DNA of 64,000 bases from positions 1 through 64,000 of the forward strand of contig NZ_DS990132.1 in NCBI RefSeq assembly GCF_000187895.1, written 5' to 3'. Shown in pieces: positions 44,605-54,584 of the stretch. The notes below the pieces were generated by a model that ran no database searches, was not told the origin of the DNA, and saw only the letters and a list, made by a program, of their open reading frames with translations. The stretch comes from Phocaeicola plebeius DSM 17135. Its GTDB lineage: Bacteria; Bacteroidota; Bacteroidia; Bacteroidales; Bacteroidaceae. The position numbers were made by a program, and so were the translations under genes. How positions within the stretch are numbered: position 1 is the first letter of the stretch; every line of letters starts with the position of its first letter.

Positions 44605-46431
44605 ATGAAAATAAGAACCCATATAATTATCATAATCTGTACTACTTTAATGACTGTAGGATGCAGCCAGAATCATAAAGTAACAAAGCAAACGCCAGAA
44701 CTTGCAAAAGCGGAGGAGGTGATGTTCGACCATCCCGACAGTGCGCTGCACATATTGGAGTCCATGCCGATACCGTCTGCACGTAAAGACAAAGAGAATC
44801 ATGCGCTGTGGTGCCTACTGACCTCACAAGCAAAGGTGAAGCTGATAATGAAAATTCCTTCCGATTCGCTTGTGAAGATAGCGTACGATTATTACAAGTC
44901 TACGGATAATGCCCGTAGAAAAGCAATGTCAGCCCTTTACATGGGTGATATAAATTATGAGCTTGGCAATATAGAGGAAGCCATGCAGTATTATCTGGAA
45001 GGTAAAACAGAAGTAGAGAAAACAGAAGATTATAAAACCGGATATCTTATTATGTCTTCTTTGGGAAAACTATATTTATATCGTAGACTCAATGCATACG
45101 CACTTGAAGCATGTACTAAAGCATACGATTATGCAGTGAAGGATTCCAATAAGCGGTATCAGATGGGGGCATTACAATATCTGGCCAGATGCTATTGTAT
45201 CTTAAATGAACTCCCCAAAGCTATTGAAACCTATCAGAAATGTAGCGATATAGCCGTTGAATTAGGACTTAATAATAAAGCATATTATTATGACATCCAG
45301 ACGGAAATAGCTCTTGTTTATAAAAACAGTTCACAGTTCTTACAATCATTGGAAATCCTAAAATCCTTTCCTGTGAAATTCCAGTCATCATCATTGATTG
45401 GAAAAAATTATTTCTATCTCAAGCAATATGACTCAGCTTACTTCTATCTTAATAAAGCATTGCTCACCGATAATATCTATACAAAAGCTTCCGTATATGA
45501 GTTCTTGTACAAATTAGGGAATCAGCCCAAGTACCATAAATATTTGACAAGCTATTGTGATTCATTGCTATTCTATAATGACTCTATAACAACCCTTGAC
45601 AAAGGCAAGGAGATTATAGCATACAAGGAAAAATATGACAATGAAAGACTGACAACAGAAAAGCAAAGGTTAGAACTGGAAAAATCTAATATCACTTATT
45701 GGTGGATGTTTACTATAGTAATAGTTCTGTTATTGGGTATTTTACTTATTTATATTTATCTGCACAAACGAATTGCCATACATCAGAAAGAAGAAAAGTT
45801 AACCCGTTTAGCCTTGCAACTACATGATAAAGAATTAGAAGTTGAAAAGAACGAATCATATATTGCAGAACTTCAGTCACAGTTCGAGCAGAACAATAAG
45901 AAAGAAGAACTTTATGTTGAGCAGGTAGAGGCACTTAAGAAGCTGAAAAAGGAAAATGAGCGTTTGTCGTTGGAGAAAAATATGCTACATGAAAAGATTG
46001 CTTCCTATTCCATCTCAGGTCGTGAACTGTCTGATGTAAAGACTTTATCTGACAGGGTTCTGTTATTGGAAAAGAGGGAAAAAGAACTATGCTCTTTGCT
46101 GTTGACGCAAGCACCATTCTTACGTAAACTTCATCTGCAACCTGTCTATTTGAATGAAACAGAACTGAAGGATGTGTGTAAAATAGCTGACAATATTTTT
46201 CAGAAATTTACACAACGTTTGTCGAAAGAGGTGTCTGTCCTTAGCGAACATGAAATAATATTATGTAGTTTAATCAAACTCCGTTTTTCCATTACTGAAA
46301 TTTCTATTTTCTTGAATATAGCTCCTGCCTCAGTATCCAGGAGTAAATTACGTATAAAGAATAAGATTTGTTCAGTGCTTGGTGAAAATCTGAAGGAAAA
46401 AAGTCTTGATGTCTGGCTTTGGGAATATTGA
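44605..46431 (+). CDS. TPR-containing membrane-spanning regulator with C-terminal HTH
   Basis: 608 residues. The N-terminus has a lipoprotein-like signal (TVGC, Cys20); residues about 40-340 are tetratricopeptide repeats (ALYMGDINYELGNIEEAMQYY, LARCYCILNELPKAIETYQKC); a membrane helix follows at about 367-388 (YWWMFTIVIVLLLGILLIYIY); then a coiled coil; and the last 70 residues (LSEHEIILCSLIKLRFSITEISIFLNIAPASVSRS) form a LuxR-like helix-turn-helix. The layout suits a regulator that senses in the periplasm and binds DNA in the cytoplasm. It lies directly before the propeller genes and likely controls them. Confidence 0.8.
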   Translation: MKIRTHIIIIICTTLMTVGCSQNHKVTKQTPELAKAEEVMFDHPDSALHILESMPIPSARKDKENHALWCLLTSQAKVKLIMKIPSDSLVKIAYDYYKSTDNARRKAMSALYMGDINYELGNIEEAMQYYLEGKTEVEKTEDYKTGYLIMSSLGKLYLYRRLNAYALEACTKAYDYAVKDSNKRYQMGALQYLARCYCILNELPKAIETYQKCSDIAVELGLNNKAYYYDIQTEIALVYKNSSQFLQSLEILKSFPVKFQSSSLIGKNYFYLKQYDSAYFYLNKALLTDNIYTKASVYEFLYKLGNQPKYHKYLTSYCDSLLFYNDSITTLDKGKEIIAYKEKYDNERLTTEKQRLELEKSNITYWWMFTIVIVLLLGILLIYIYLHKRIAIHQKEEKLTRLALQLHDKELEVEKNESYIAELQSQFEQNNKKEELYVEQVEALKKLKKENERLSLEKNMLHEKIASYSISGRELSDVKTLSDRVLLLEKREKELCSLLLTQAPFLRKLHLQPVYLNETELKDVCKIADNIFQKFTQRLSKEVSVLSEHEIILCSLIKLRFSITEISIFLNIAPASVSRSKLRIKNKICSVLGENLKEKSLDVWLWEY

Positions 46432-46730
46432 TGAATGCATTTGTCTATTTATAAGAGTCTGATTATTTTTTAAATGCTTAATATACAAGTATTTCCTTGC
46501 CTTTTGGTTTAGAAGCCTGTCTATCTTATATCTATACTTTGGGTCGGTTTGTAATCATATAAATATCTATTTTTGAGATGTGTTTCTGTTTTATGGATTG
46601 ATGCTATATTTTATTTGGTAAGGTATTCGTTTTAATGACAGGACACATTTGAGAAAGCAGAAATTGTTTTGGTATATTTAATTATGAGAGTGCGTATGAA
46701 AAAGATTCTTTTTTTAGTTTTTAGATGTTG
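46432..46730. other. Gene-free interval after the TPR regulator
   Basis: AT-rich; no ORF of note, no clear hairpin up to the inverted repeat at 46731. I see nothing else in it. Confidence 0.6.
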
Positions 46731-46811
46731 AATCTGAAAGTTTTCTGAAAAAGGGAATTCTAAACAGTTGTTTGTCAGTGAAATAATTTCTTCTCAGAAA
46801 ACTTTCAGATT
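46731..46811. repeat. 18-bp perfect inverted repeat with 45-base centre
   Basis: AATCTGAAAGTTTTCTGA (46731-46748) is the exact reverse complement of TCAGAAAACTTTCAGATT (46794-46811). The right arm runs into the possible -33 box of the first propeller gene. It could be an operator for the upstream regulators, or recombination sites of a small invertible segment. Confidence 0.85.
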
Positions 46812-46838
46812 TTGTATCTCCATTTTTCCCTAATTTTG
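46811..46838 (+). promoter_or_regulatory. Promoter of the propeller operon
   Basis: TTTG (46811-46814), 16-base spacer (short of the usual 19), TAATTTTG (46831-46838), matching TAnnTTTG, 44 bases before the first propeller ATG. The inverted repeat overlaps its upstream edge. Confidence 0.5.
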
Positions 46839-46882
46839 GTACAAACAAAATTGGCTTATTCATTATTTTAACCTATTGGATT

Positions 46883-47932
46883 ATGTTAGGAAGTCTTGTT
46901 GTAGTTTTTTCTGTATGCTTATTCTCATGTTCTCAGAATGTGGATAAAAGTAGTATTGATGCGTTATTCTCAGGAGGTGATACAATAAAATGCACAGTGC
47001 TGAATACAGATGGACATTTATGGGGGAAACCTTTTAGCATGAAATATATTGATTCGATGCTTTTTGTGTATGACGATATAGCTGGGGAGAATATATTTCA
47101 TCTGGTAGACCTGAATCATGGCAATAAGGTGCTTGGTTTAGGGAGGAAAGGCCAAGGGGGTAATGAATTTATAATGCCTATGGAATATTTGCCATGTGGT
47201 GATACGGCTAGTGCCGTATTTGACTATACGAATAAAAGGTTGTCTGCTTTGAGTGTCGATGACTTCCTGAATCAAAGGAATGAGCCGGAAGTTTGCTATA
47301 AAGATACTTTTCCGGGTACCATCAAGCTGTTTCCTACAAAATTTAATACAGAACTGTCATTTGGCTTTTACGATGACTGCATGTTTTATCTGCAAAAGAA
47401 CAATCAGATATTGCAGAAATTAGGAGATTTTCCCTATCGCGATGCACAGGAAAAACAGATTGAGAACCGTTTAAGGGGGCTGGCTTATCAGGGAACTCTT
47501 CAGAATAATCCTTCGAATGATAAGTTTGTTTATGCTGTAAACAGTGCTGAAATTGTATATTTTTATCATATAGACTCCACATCAGTAAGAAAAGTATGTG
47601 AATATCAATATAGTTATCCGCAATATCAACCCATGCAGGAAGGTGATGCAAGGGCGGCTCCTATCAGTGCCGATAATATCAGGACGTTTATAGATGCCAC
47701 TGCCAGCAATCACTTTGTTTATCTGTTATATTCAGGTAAGACATATAAAGAAGAGGGCATGAAATCTTTTGAAGGAACTATTGTCTATGTATTCGACTGG
47801 AGGGGTAAGGCATATAAAAAATATATTTTGAATCTGCCTGTATTCCGGTTCTGTGTGGATAAGGATGACAGGGCGATATATGCATTTTCAAATAATCCTG
47901 ACCCTGTTCTTGTAAAATTTTCTTTACCTTGA
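46883..47932 (+). CDS. BF3164/TolB-like six-bladed beta-propeller lipoprotein 1
   Basis: 349 residues; lipobox LFSC (Cys16). Family marks: LGLGRKGQGGNEFIM (the G..GQG..EF turn), FPYRDAQEKQIENRLRGLAYQG, DKFVYAVNSAEIVYFYH, HFVYLLYSGKTY, and FDWRGKAYKKYIL near the C-terminus. The repeated pattern of short strands ending in aromatic/Asp turns fits a propeller. Exported to the periplasm or outer membrane. No enzyme motif. The next propeller starts 36 bases on, so they are cotranscribed. Confidence 0.85.
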   Translation: MLGSLVVVFSVCLFSCSQNVDKSSIDALFSGGDTIKCTVLNTDGHLWGKPFSMKYIDSMLFVYDDIAGENIFHLVDLNHGNKVLGLGRKGQGGNEFIMPMEYLPCGDTASAVFDYTNKRLSALSVDDFLNQRNEPEVCYKDTFPGTIKLFPTKFNTELSFGFYDDCMFYLQKNNQILQKLGDFPYRDAQEKQIENRLRGLAYQGTLQNNPSNDKFVYAVNSAEIVYFYHIDSTSVRKVCEYQYSYPQYQPMQEGDARAAPISADNIRTFIDATASNHFVYLLYSGKTYKEEGMKSFEGTIVYVFDWRGKAYKKYILNLPVFRFCVDKDDRAIYAFSNNPDPVLVKFSLP

Positions 47933-47967
47933 TTGAGTATTCCGTTATTTTTAAATTGAGTTGATTA

Positions 47968-48984
47968 ATGTACAAATATATTTTAAATATAGTACTTTTA
48001 ACATGTCTGGTATCTTGCAAGCCTGATAAGGGAAAAGACGTGCCTGAAATAGACTTGCATCATTCAGTAGTGCTTGATGAAGACCAACTGTTGTTGGGTA
48101 AAGTAAAGGACATGTCCTGGGAGAATGATTCGGTGTTGGTCATCGTAGACTCGAATCAGGATGGTTTCCTTCATTTCGTACATCTTTCAAACAAGAAGGT
48201 GTCCGAATATGGCAAAATCGGGCAGGGACCGGGTGAGTTTCTGCTTGTTGGTGCTGTTAATCCGGATATAAACAATCGTCCGATTCTGTTTGACGTGAGC
48301 AAGAAGGAATGTTTCATGATGCAGCATGGGGATGAGGGAATCTCATTCCGATCTTTGTTCTCTTTAGCGGACTCTTTGATTTGCTTTGAGATGCTGCCGG
48401 TGCAGCACGACCGTTACATTGTAACCGGCTTGCATAAGCACGACCGTTTTACCGTTTTGGACGGCAATGGAAAGAAAGTAGGTGATTTTGGTGAATATCC
48501 TTATCGGGATGAAGAAGAAAGGAAGGTAGACGGATTTGTCCTTGGTGATGTGTATCAGGGTAAACTGGCAGCCAGTCCTCGCCGTAACCGTTTTGTGCAG
48601 GCCATATACAAAGCCAAGATCCTGACTTTTTATGAGCAGTCCGGTGAGCACTGGAATCTTGTCAAAGAGATTCAGGAATCGTTCCCAAAATATAAATATA
48701 ATAGTCCGGCAATAGAAACGGACACTCCTGTAGGCTATCTGGATGTGTGTGCCACGGAGAAGTATGTATATGCGCTTTATTCCGGAAAAAACTACCGGGA
48801 TGATAAGGATGCGGCATTCAGTGGTTATACGATAGAAGTTTACGGATGGGACGGTACGCTACAGAAACGTTATCAGTCGGATGTGCCATTGAAGGTAATC
48901 GAGGTATCCAAAGATGACGGTAGTTTGTATGCGATAGCCTATCATCCGGACCCGGTTCTGGTTCGGTTTCCTTTGAATTTATGA
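47968..48984 (+). CDS. BF3164/TolB-like beta-propeller lipoprotein 2
   Basis: 338 residues; lipobox LVSC (Cys17). It carries the family marks YGKIGQGPGEFLLVG, GEYPYRDEEERKVDG, KYVYALYSGKNYRDD, and WDGTLQKRYQSDVPL, ending in HPDPVLVRFPL like its relatives. It is the most diverged of the first four at its N-terminus (mature start CKPDKGKDVPEID). Same operon as its neighbours by spacing. Confidence 0.84.
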   Translation: MYKYILNIVLLTCLVSCKPDKGKDVPEIDLHHSVVLDEDQLLLGKVKDMSWENDSVLVIVDSNQDGFLHFVHLSNKKVSEYGKIGQGPGEFLLVGAVNPDINNRPILFDVSKKECFMMQHGDEGISFRSLFSLADSLICFEMLPVQHDRYIVTGLHKHDRFTVLDGNGKKVGDFGEYPYRDEEERKVDGFVLGDVYQGKLAASPRRNRFVQAIYKAKILTFYEQSGEHWNLVKEIQESFPKYKYNSPAIETDTPVGYLDVCATEKYVYALYSGKNYRDDKDAAFSGYTIEVYGWDGTLQKRYQSDVPLKVIEVSKDDGSLYAIAYHPDPVLVRFPLNL

Positions 48985-49028
48985 AGGGATAAATCTCTTG
49001 ATTCAATTTTTACAATTATTCTGTTAAG

Positions 49029-50102
49029 ATGATTATGAAAAATCGAGTTTTTCTGTATTTGTTTTTTATGCTTGTCCTTGTCGGCTGTCAAAAATCTGAA
49101 AGCATGGAAGATTTTGATGCCCTGTTTACTCATAAAAAAAGTGTGCTTGTTAAGGACTGTTTGTCGGAAGAGCTTATTATGGGCAGGCCTTTCTATATGA
49201 TATATGCTGATTCTTCTGTCATTTTTTATGATGATCTGGGAGACAGTCTGTTTACGATGGTCGATCTGTCAGACAATAAACGTATCTACCGGTTTGGGGA
49301 AAGAGGACAGGGAAGTCGGGATTTCCTACAGGTGGCTTCCTTGCAAAAGGATAAAACCGATTCGTGTGTCTGCGTATATGACTATTATAAACATAGTCTG
49401 ATACGGATAAATCTGGAAAATGTGAAGAAGGGGTTGCCGTATTATACTAAAATAACCAGTGATACGATTAACAGCATTGACATGTTATTATCGAAGTATA
49501 ATAACACATTTGTGGGGCTGGGATTTTATGAGAAAAGCATGTTCGCGTTGATCGAAGGGGGAAGCGATGAAAAGTATTTTTATGAGTATCCTTACAGAGA
49601 TGATAAAGAAAAGAAGATAGATAACCGTTTAAGAGGAATGGCCTATCAAGGAATGTTACGTTCAAAGCCTTCTTTGGATAAGTTTGTCTATGCCATAAAT
49701 TTTGCTCCTATTTTTATGCTGTGTTCTGTACAGCCGGAAGCGATAGTCAGAACATACCAGTGGGTCGGAGGATATCCTATATACAGGACTGAAGAGAATG
49801 AAAAATATCGTACCGCTCCTATGAGTGCAGAAAACAAGATGGGATTTATCAGTGCTTATGCTACGGACAGATATGTTTATCTGTTGTATTCGGATAGGAC
49901 GTTGAAAGACTATAAGGAAAAAGCCTTTATGGGAAATGTGATATATCAGATAGATTGGGATGGTAACCCTGTGAGCAAATATGAAACGGATTTACCATTG
50001 TCGCAAATATGTGTATCCAATTCTGATGATATGGTTTATGCGATAGCCAACAGAGAGGAGAATCTGTTAGTAGAGTTTGCTTTATCTGGTGGGAACGAAT
50101 AA
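49029..50102 (+). CDS. BF3164/TolB-like beta-propeller lipoprotein 3
   Basis: 357 residues; lipobox LVGC (Cys20). Seen: FGERGQGSRDFLQVA, YEYPYRDDKEKKIDNRLRGMAYQG (very close to protein 1), DKFVYAINFAPIFML, RYVYLLYSDRTLKDY, IDWDGNPVSKYETDLPL. Pairs by similarity with protein 1, suggesting recent tandem duplication. The start could also be the third codon ATG. Confidence 0.84.
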   Translation: MIMKNRVFLYLFFMLVLVGCQKSESMEDFDALFTHKKSVLVKDCLSEELIMGRPFYMIYADSSVIFYDDLGDSLFTMVDLSDNKRIYRFGERGQGSRDFLQVASLQKDKTDSCVCVYDYYKHSLIRINLENVKKGLPYYTKITSDTINSIDMLLSKYNNTFVGLGFYEKSMFALIEGGSDEKYFYEYPYRDDKEKKIDNRLRGMAYQGMLRSKPSLDKFVYAINFAPIFMLCSVQPEAIVRTYQWVGGYPIYRTEENEKYRTAPMSAENKMGFISAYATDRYVYLLYSDRTLKDYKEKAFMGNVIYQIDWDGNPVSKYETDLPLSQICVSNSDDMVYAIANREENLLVEFALSGGNE

Positions 50103-50226
50103 GGTTTTTTGAAATGAATCAGCATGCTTCTCTTCATTTCGGACTTCTTTCTGACAAGAGGGTGTCGTTCTATGATGAGAAACAATGCGTACGGAATTTG
50201 ATACCTGATTTTATATCTTGATAAAT

Positions 50227-51270
50227 ATGAATCGAATATTTATAAGCTGTTGTCTTCTTGTTTTATTGGCAGGTTGCGGTTCATCATCTACAGAAACTGA
50301 GATTGTATCCCAAACCTTGCAACATGAGACGATTAAAATACCCGATTTGTTATTGGGATCTCCTGGTGGTATACAAAAAATGGGAGACGGTTTGCTGATT
50401 ATGGATTATAAGTCGGACTCAATGTTTCATTATGTGAATTTGAAACAGAAGAAATATGTAGGACAATTTGGAGCAAAAGGGCAGGGTCCGGATGAATTTA
50501 TTCACCCTACAAGCCTTCAGCCTTATGATGATAAAACGGTATGTGGATACGATGTAATGAAACAGGAAATTAAGATGATGGAATGGGACAGTCTGAACAA
50601 TCGTATGAAAAGTTCCACTGTGAAAAAATGGACGGATGCATGGAGTTTTGATGTCATTCCTTACGGGCAGGATCAATTTGTAGGTAATGGCTGTTTCAAT
50701 GATTCGATGTTTGCTATTTTTGACAACCAGGGAGTACCTGTGGATAGAGCTGGAGAATATCCGTATAAGGATGAGAATGAGAGAAAAATATCCGTTTTTA
50801 ATCGTGCGTTGGCGTATCAAGGAACTATAAGGGTGACTCCTAAAGGCCGGTTGGCTTTTGCTACCATGTGTGCCAAGATGCTGTTTCTATACGAGATTCG
50901 TGACAGGCATTTGGTACGGAATAAGGTTGTGATAGACCGTTATGCAGACTATAAACCTGATTATAGTGGAGGACAGGCTTCCTATTCTGTGGTTCATAAT
51001 GGGAAACTTCCTGTCTGTTATCGGGATTTATCGGTGACTGAATCCCGTATTTATGCACTTTATTCCGGTCGCTCTTTTAAAGATTATGGTTTGGCAGAAT
51101 GGGAATGTGGCTATATTTATGTCTATGACTGGGCAGGGAATCGCTTGGCTCTGTATCAGCTCGACTTGCCTTTGCTCTGTTTTTGCGTAGATGAACAATC
51201 GGGCATTATTTATGGCATTGCCAATAATCCAGAGCCGACATTGGTATGTTTCCCTTTGCCTCAGTCTTGA
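50227..51270 (+). CDS. BF3164/TolB-like beta-propeller lipoprotein 4
   Basis: 347 residues from ATG 50227 (MNRIFISCC); three further codons are open from a TTG. Lipobox LAGC (Cys17). Seen: FGAKGQGPDEFIHPT, GEYPYKDENERKISVFNRALAYQG, ESRIYALYSGRSFKDYG, YDWAGNRLALYQLDLPLLCFCVDE, and IANNPEPTLVCFPL. It directly precedes the NVEALA peptide gene. A 124-base gap upstream may hold its own promoter. Confidence 0.84.
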   Translation: MNRIFISCCLLVLLAGCGSSSTETEIVSQTLQHETIKIPDLLLGSPGGIQKMGDGLLIMDYKSDSMFHYVNLKQKKYVGQFGAKGQGPDEFIHPTSLQPYDDKTVCGYDVMKQEIKMMEWDSLNNRMKSSTVKKWTDAWSFDVIPYGQDQFVGNGCFNDSMFAIFDNQGVPVDRAGEYPYKDENERKISVFNRALAYQGTIRVTPKGRLAFATMCAKMLFLYEIRDRHLVRNKVVIDRYADYKPDYSGGQASYSVVHNGKLPVCYRDLSVTESRIYALYSGRSFKDYGLAEWECGYIYVYDWAGNRLALYQLDLPLLCFCVDEQSGIIYGIANNPEPTLVCFPLPQS

Positions 51271-51369
51271 ATAAAGTAGATTCATCTATTATTGGATTTA
51301 GTAAATTGGGATTGGTCGCTTCATGTGTGAATAAACGAAAAAAAGTCAACAAACAAAATTTAAAGTAAA

Positions 51370-51642
51370 ATGAAAAAGAATTTCTTGAAATTAGTTTTCG
51401 CATCCGTATCTGCTTTGGTTGCTGGGTATAGTGTATATGCTTCACAGCAGGAAGTAGAAATGTCAGATTTGGCAATGGCTAATGTGGAAGCATTGGCTAG
51501 TGGTGAAAATATAGGTTCAGGGGATCCTTGTTGGAATGCGAATTATGATGCAGATAAGCCTAAGGCTGTAAAGTGTGGAACTCCATGTAAGCATGAACCT
51601 CTGGATATCCATTGGTGGTCAAGAACATCTTATTGCTTGTAA
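51370..51642 (+). CDS. NVEALA-family secreted peptide
   Basis: 90 residues. A signal peptide (MKKNFLKLVFASVSALVAGY, cut near VYA/SQQ) is followed by SDLAMANVEALASGE (NVEALA at residues 38-43) and a 45-residue C-terminal part with four cysteines (54, 69, 73, 89), enough for two disulfides, ending WWSRTSYCL. The shape is leader plus Cys-containing core, like a secreted or processed peptide. The NVEALA family is known only by that motif and occurs beside BF3164-type lipoproteins, as here. Function is unknown. Confidence 0.88.
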   Translation: MKKNFLKLVFASVSALVAGYSVYASQQEVEMSDLAMANVEALASGENIGSGDPCWNANYDADKPKAVKCGTPCKHEPLDIHWWSRTSYCL

Positions 51643-51689
51643 GTTTCTTATAATATAAAATTAAGGAGTAATAAATAGTAGAATTGTGT

Positions 51690-52751
51690 ATGAAACGGTT
51701 ATTTTCAGTTCTTTTCTTGTGTATATTTATTTCATCGTGTCTCTCAAAAAGAGATTCTTCTTATTCAGATGAAGCTAGGGTTGATACAGATAGTAGCAGG
51801 GTGGTTTCTGTGGAGAAACTTAATTCACCGGATACAGTCCTTATGTTGATGGAGGAGTATCCTGTGGAAATGGATATATATGATGATGTGTTATATGTTG
51901 TTATGGCAAAAGCGGATACTTTTATTCATTTATTTAATAAACGGACTGGCAAGTTGTTAAAACGGATGGGGACGGTAGGGAATGGTCCGGAAGATGTTCT
52001 TTCTCCTGAATTTGTGCGTAATAATTATGAGAATAGGGCAATACAGAAAGGAATTGAAATGTACGATATGAATAAGAAGAACAGATTCATAGCATATTCT
52101 GATTCATTGGGTTCTTTTACTAAATTGCCTGAAGATTATTTAGGATGGGGAAGTCTGAATTTAAATCAGAAGTACTTGGTGGGAAAACATATTGGAGAGA
52201 AAAATTCTTTGTTTCAAATCTATGATTTACGCACAAGGCGAATAACCAATGTGCCTGTGTATCCAGAACCTTCATCAGCTTTAACAGACAAAGTGCAAGA
52301 TAATTTATGGTTAATGTATAGTGCAAATGTCTTATGTAATTTGAATTTGCATAAAATATTTGTTTCAATGTATTATTTTGACATGATTCAAGTGTATGAT
52401 TTGCAAGGTAAATTACAAAATGTTATTTGTTTAGGGAAAGACGGTGATAATAATGAGAAGCAGTTTCGTAAACTATTAGATCGAAAAAATTATGTGGGTT
52501 ATATTCAATGCTATGCAACTTCTGATTATGCTTATTTTCGTCGTAGTCTGAAAGATGGTGAAACAGGTGATGCTATGAATAATCAAATTGCACAAGTTGA
52601 TTGGAATGGGATGGTGACCCATGTTTGGGAAGTGGGGCAGGGAATGACTTCTGGCTTTTGTATAGATCAAGATAGATATCTGTATTGTATAAAAAAAGGG
52701 GAGTTACAAAATGAAGAAGCTTTCTTGATTTTACGGTATGCTTTAAGCTAA
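51690..52751 (+). CDS. BF3164/TolB-like beta-propeller lipoprotein 5 (diverged)
   Basis: 353 residues from ATG 51690; lipobox ISSC (Cys17). It shares the layout but not the detail: MGTVGNGPEDVLSPEF replaces the GQGPxEF turn, the YPYRD and AYQG marks are missing, and VDWNGMVTHVWEVGQG and FCIDQDRYLYCI are kept near the end. It starts 47 bases after the NVEALA gene and is probably its direct partner. More AT-rich than its neighbours. Confidence 0.75.
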   Translation: MKRLFSVLFLCIFISSCLSKRDSSYSDEARVDTDSSRVVSVEKLNSPDTVLMLMEEYPVEMDIYDDVLYVVMAKADTFIHLFNKRTGKLLKRMGTVGNGPEDVLSPEFVRNNYENRAIQKGIEMYDMNKKNRFIAYSDSLGSFTKLPEDYLGWGSLNLNQKYLVGKHIGEKNSLFQIYDLRTRRITNVPVYPEPSSALTDKVQDNLWLMYSANVLCNLNLHKIFVSMYYFDMIQVYDLQGKLQNVICLGKDGDNNEKQFRKLLDRKNYVGYIQCYATSDYAYFRRSLKDGETGDAMNNQIAQVDWNGMVTHVWEVGQGMTSGFCIDQDRYLYCIKKGELQNEEAFLILRYALS

Positions 52752-53049
52752 ATTCAGTGGTAGAAGCATGAAACGGAATTTTTATTACCGAACATGAAAT
52801 AAATTTAAATGTGATTAACCCATGAGAAAAGTGCAGTTCTGACGGTGAAATATAAAGCTGAGAGCCTTATAGTAGATTAAAACTAAAATAAAAATTTGTC
52901 ATATTATTAGTCATATGATAAAGAGAAATTAAAGCAAAAAAATGAGGGTTTTACGTTGCAGCTTGCTTATGAGCAAGATAGTTTCATATCCTCTATTTGA
53001 GATTATTTTTTATTCTTATTAGTATTACGAACTAATCATTTTCATTCCA
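52752..53049. other. Gene-free interval before propeller 6
   Basis: AT-rich, no ORF or clear hairpin. I see no confident promoter. Confidence 0.5.
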
Positions 53050-54104
53050 ATGAAAGTATTCATTTACAGTTTGTTCTGGGGACTTGTACTATCTTCCTGT
53101 ACCAAGTCTTTTGTCTCTATGTGTGATTTGTTTCCTGAATCCCTAAAAGTGGAAGTGCATAAACCTTCTTTTGATGTAGACAGTATACGGAAGCCTATTG
53201 ACATGTATTATGTTGGTGGGAAACTTTTTATGGTAGATATGTATTCATCGCCGCTGGTTACGGCTTTTGACTGGACAACTGGGAAGTATATTGGTCGGTT
53301 TGCCAACAGGGGGCAAGGACCTCATGAGTATTTATGGTTTTCGGCAGCCAGTTCATTTGATGGGAAGTTGGGGCTGTATGATGAGAATAAGAAAGAATTT
53401 GCTTGGTTTTCTTATGAGAAGGATACGGTGTGCTGTTCGAGCATTGAGCTTGCACATTCAGACAAAATGTTTCCCTTTAAGGTTATAGCTTTGTCCAATG
53501 AATATTTTGTTGCGACTGGTCTTATTGAAGAAAACAAGCATTTCGTTATATACAACAAGGAGGGACAGAAAGTAAGTGTTTTTGGAGATTATCCTAAGGA
53601 TGATTCTAAGCCCGGTTGCAGTTATCAGGATAATGCTTTTGCCTACCAACCTGCGGGGATGGTGTATAATGCGAAAGAAAAAGTGTTCGCTGTAGGGGAG
53701 AGGGATGGACAAATAGCAATGTTTTATGACATGAGCGATATAAGCCACCCCAAGCTTTTGAAACAGAATGTGGCTTCATATCCTCAATTTGTGAATAGTT
53801 CCACGAGCACTTCTTCATCGGTATCGTTTCTGAGAGAGAATGTGAGCGGTTTTTTCGGTATGGCCGTAACAGATAAGTATTGTGTCGGGCTTTTCAGCGG
53901 GAAACAGTCTCAAGATAGGGATTCTTACATAACCGGAGGAGATAAGTTGCTTCATTTGACTGGAAGGGAAACCCGGTAAAAATGATTGTTTTTCCACAGG
54001 AATACAGTATGATTACGGCCAGTGAAGACCAGATTATTTTATTGGGAATCAGTCCCGAGACTTCCGATTATGTAATTAATACCATTAATATTTATGATTT
54101 ATAA
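53050..54104 (+). pseudogene. BF3164/TolB-like beta-propeller lipoprotein 6, frameshifted near the 3' end
   Basis: Lipobox LSSC (Cys17). Residues 1-303 follow the family (FANRGQGPHEYLWF, FGDYPKDD, NAFAYQPAGMVYN, KYCVGLFSGKQ). At about 53955-53958 (CATTTGACTGG) one base is missing: in-frame reading ends at 53979, while adding one T gives HFDWKGNPVKMIVFPQEYSM and a normal family end at 54104. So a full protein of about 351 residues was broken by a one-base deletion, or the sequence has an error there. The overlap with the next small gene is only apparent. Confidence 0.8.
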
Positions 54105-54108
54105 TAAT

Positions 54109-54426
54109 ATGAATTTGAGTTTGTTTTTGGGGTTGTTTTTGAGCTTGTTTTTGTGCTTTGGGGGAAAACTTAACGCGCAACAAGTGGAAAGAAATTCTGC
54201 TAAAGTTGAAATAGAATATCAGTGTGATTCGATAACACATTCAACGATAGTCACTGTCATTGATAATAAAATTTATGTACATGATCCAGACAAGAGTCCT
54301 TTATCTTTGATTCCACCGGAGAAGATAGAATCTGTCAAAATAACTAACAACTATAAGATGATTGAGCGTTATAAGAAGCTGAAAGGCCTGAAAGTTATAG
54401 TAGTTACGCTTAAAAAGGAAGAATAA
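54109..54426 (+). CDS. Small secreted protein of unknown function
   Basis: 105 residues from MNLSLFLGLF (54109); five upstream codons also open. Signal peptide ends near LNA/QQ. The mature part of about 80 residues is charged, with no Cys except one, and ends in KVIVVTLKKEE. Not recognised. Its place, immediately after propeller 6 and before propeller 7, suggests it belongs to the same system. Confidence 0.65.
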   Translation: MNLSLFLGLFLSLFLCFGGKLNAQQVERNSAKVEIEYQCDSITHSTIVTVIDNKIYVHDPDKSPLSLIPPEKIESVKITNNYKMIERYKKLKGLKVIVVTLKKEE

Positions 54427-54584
54427 GAATGTTAAAGACGTTTATCAGATAACCAGCAAGCAATAATTACAGCGAAAATAAAATTAAAAATGATAATGTA
54501 AAAGAGCGAAGCGGTGCTGATGCCCCCGGTTTATAGATTTATTTTTTAAATATGTTCGTTATTAGACATTAAAAGAAAAGTATT

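Noticed and set aside
46731..46811. Plain terminator for the TPR regulator
   Set aside because: A 45-base loop and no T-run make it unsuitable; it lies 300 bases after the stop and at a promoter.
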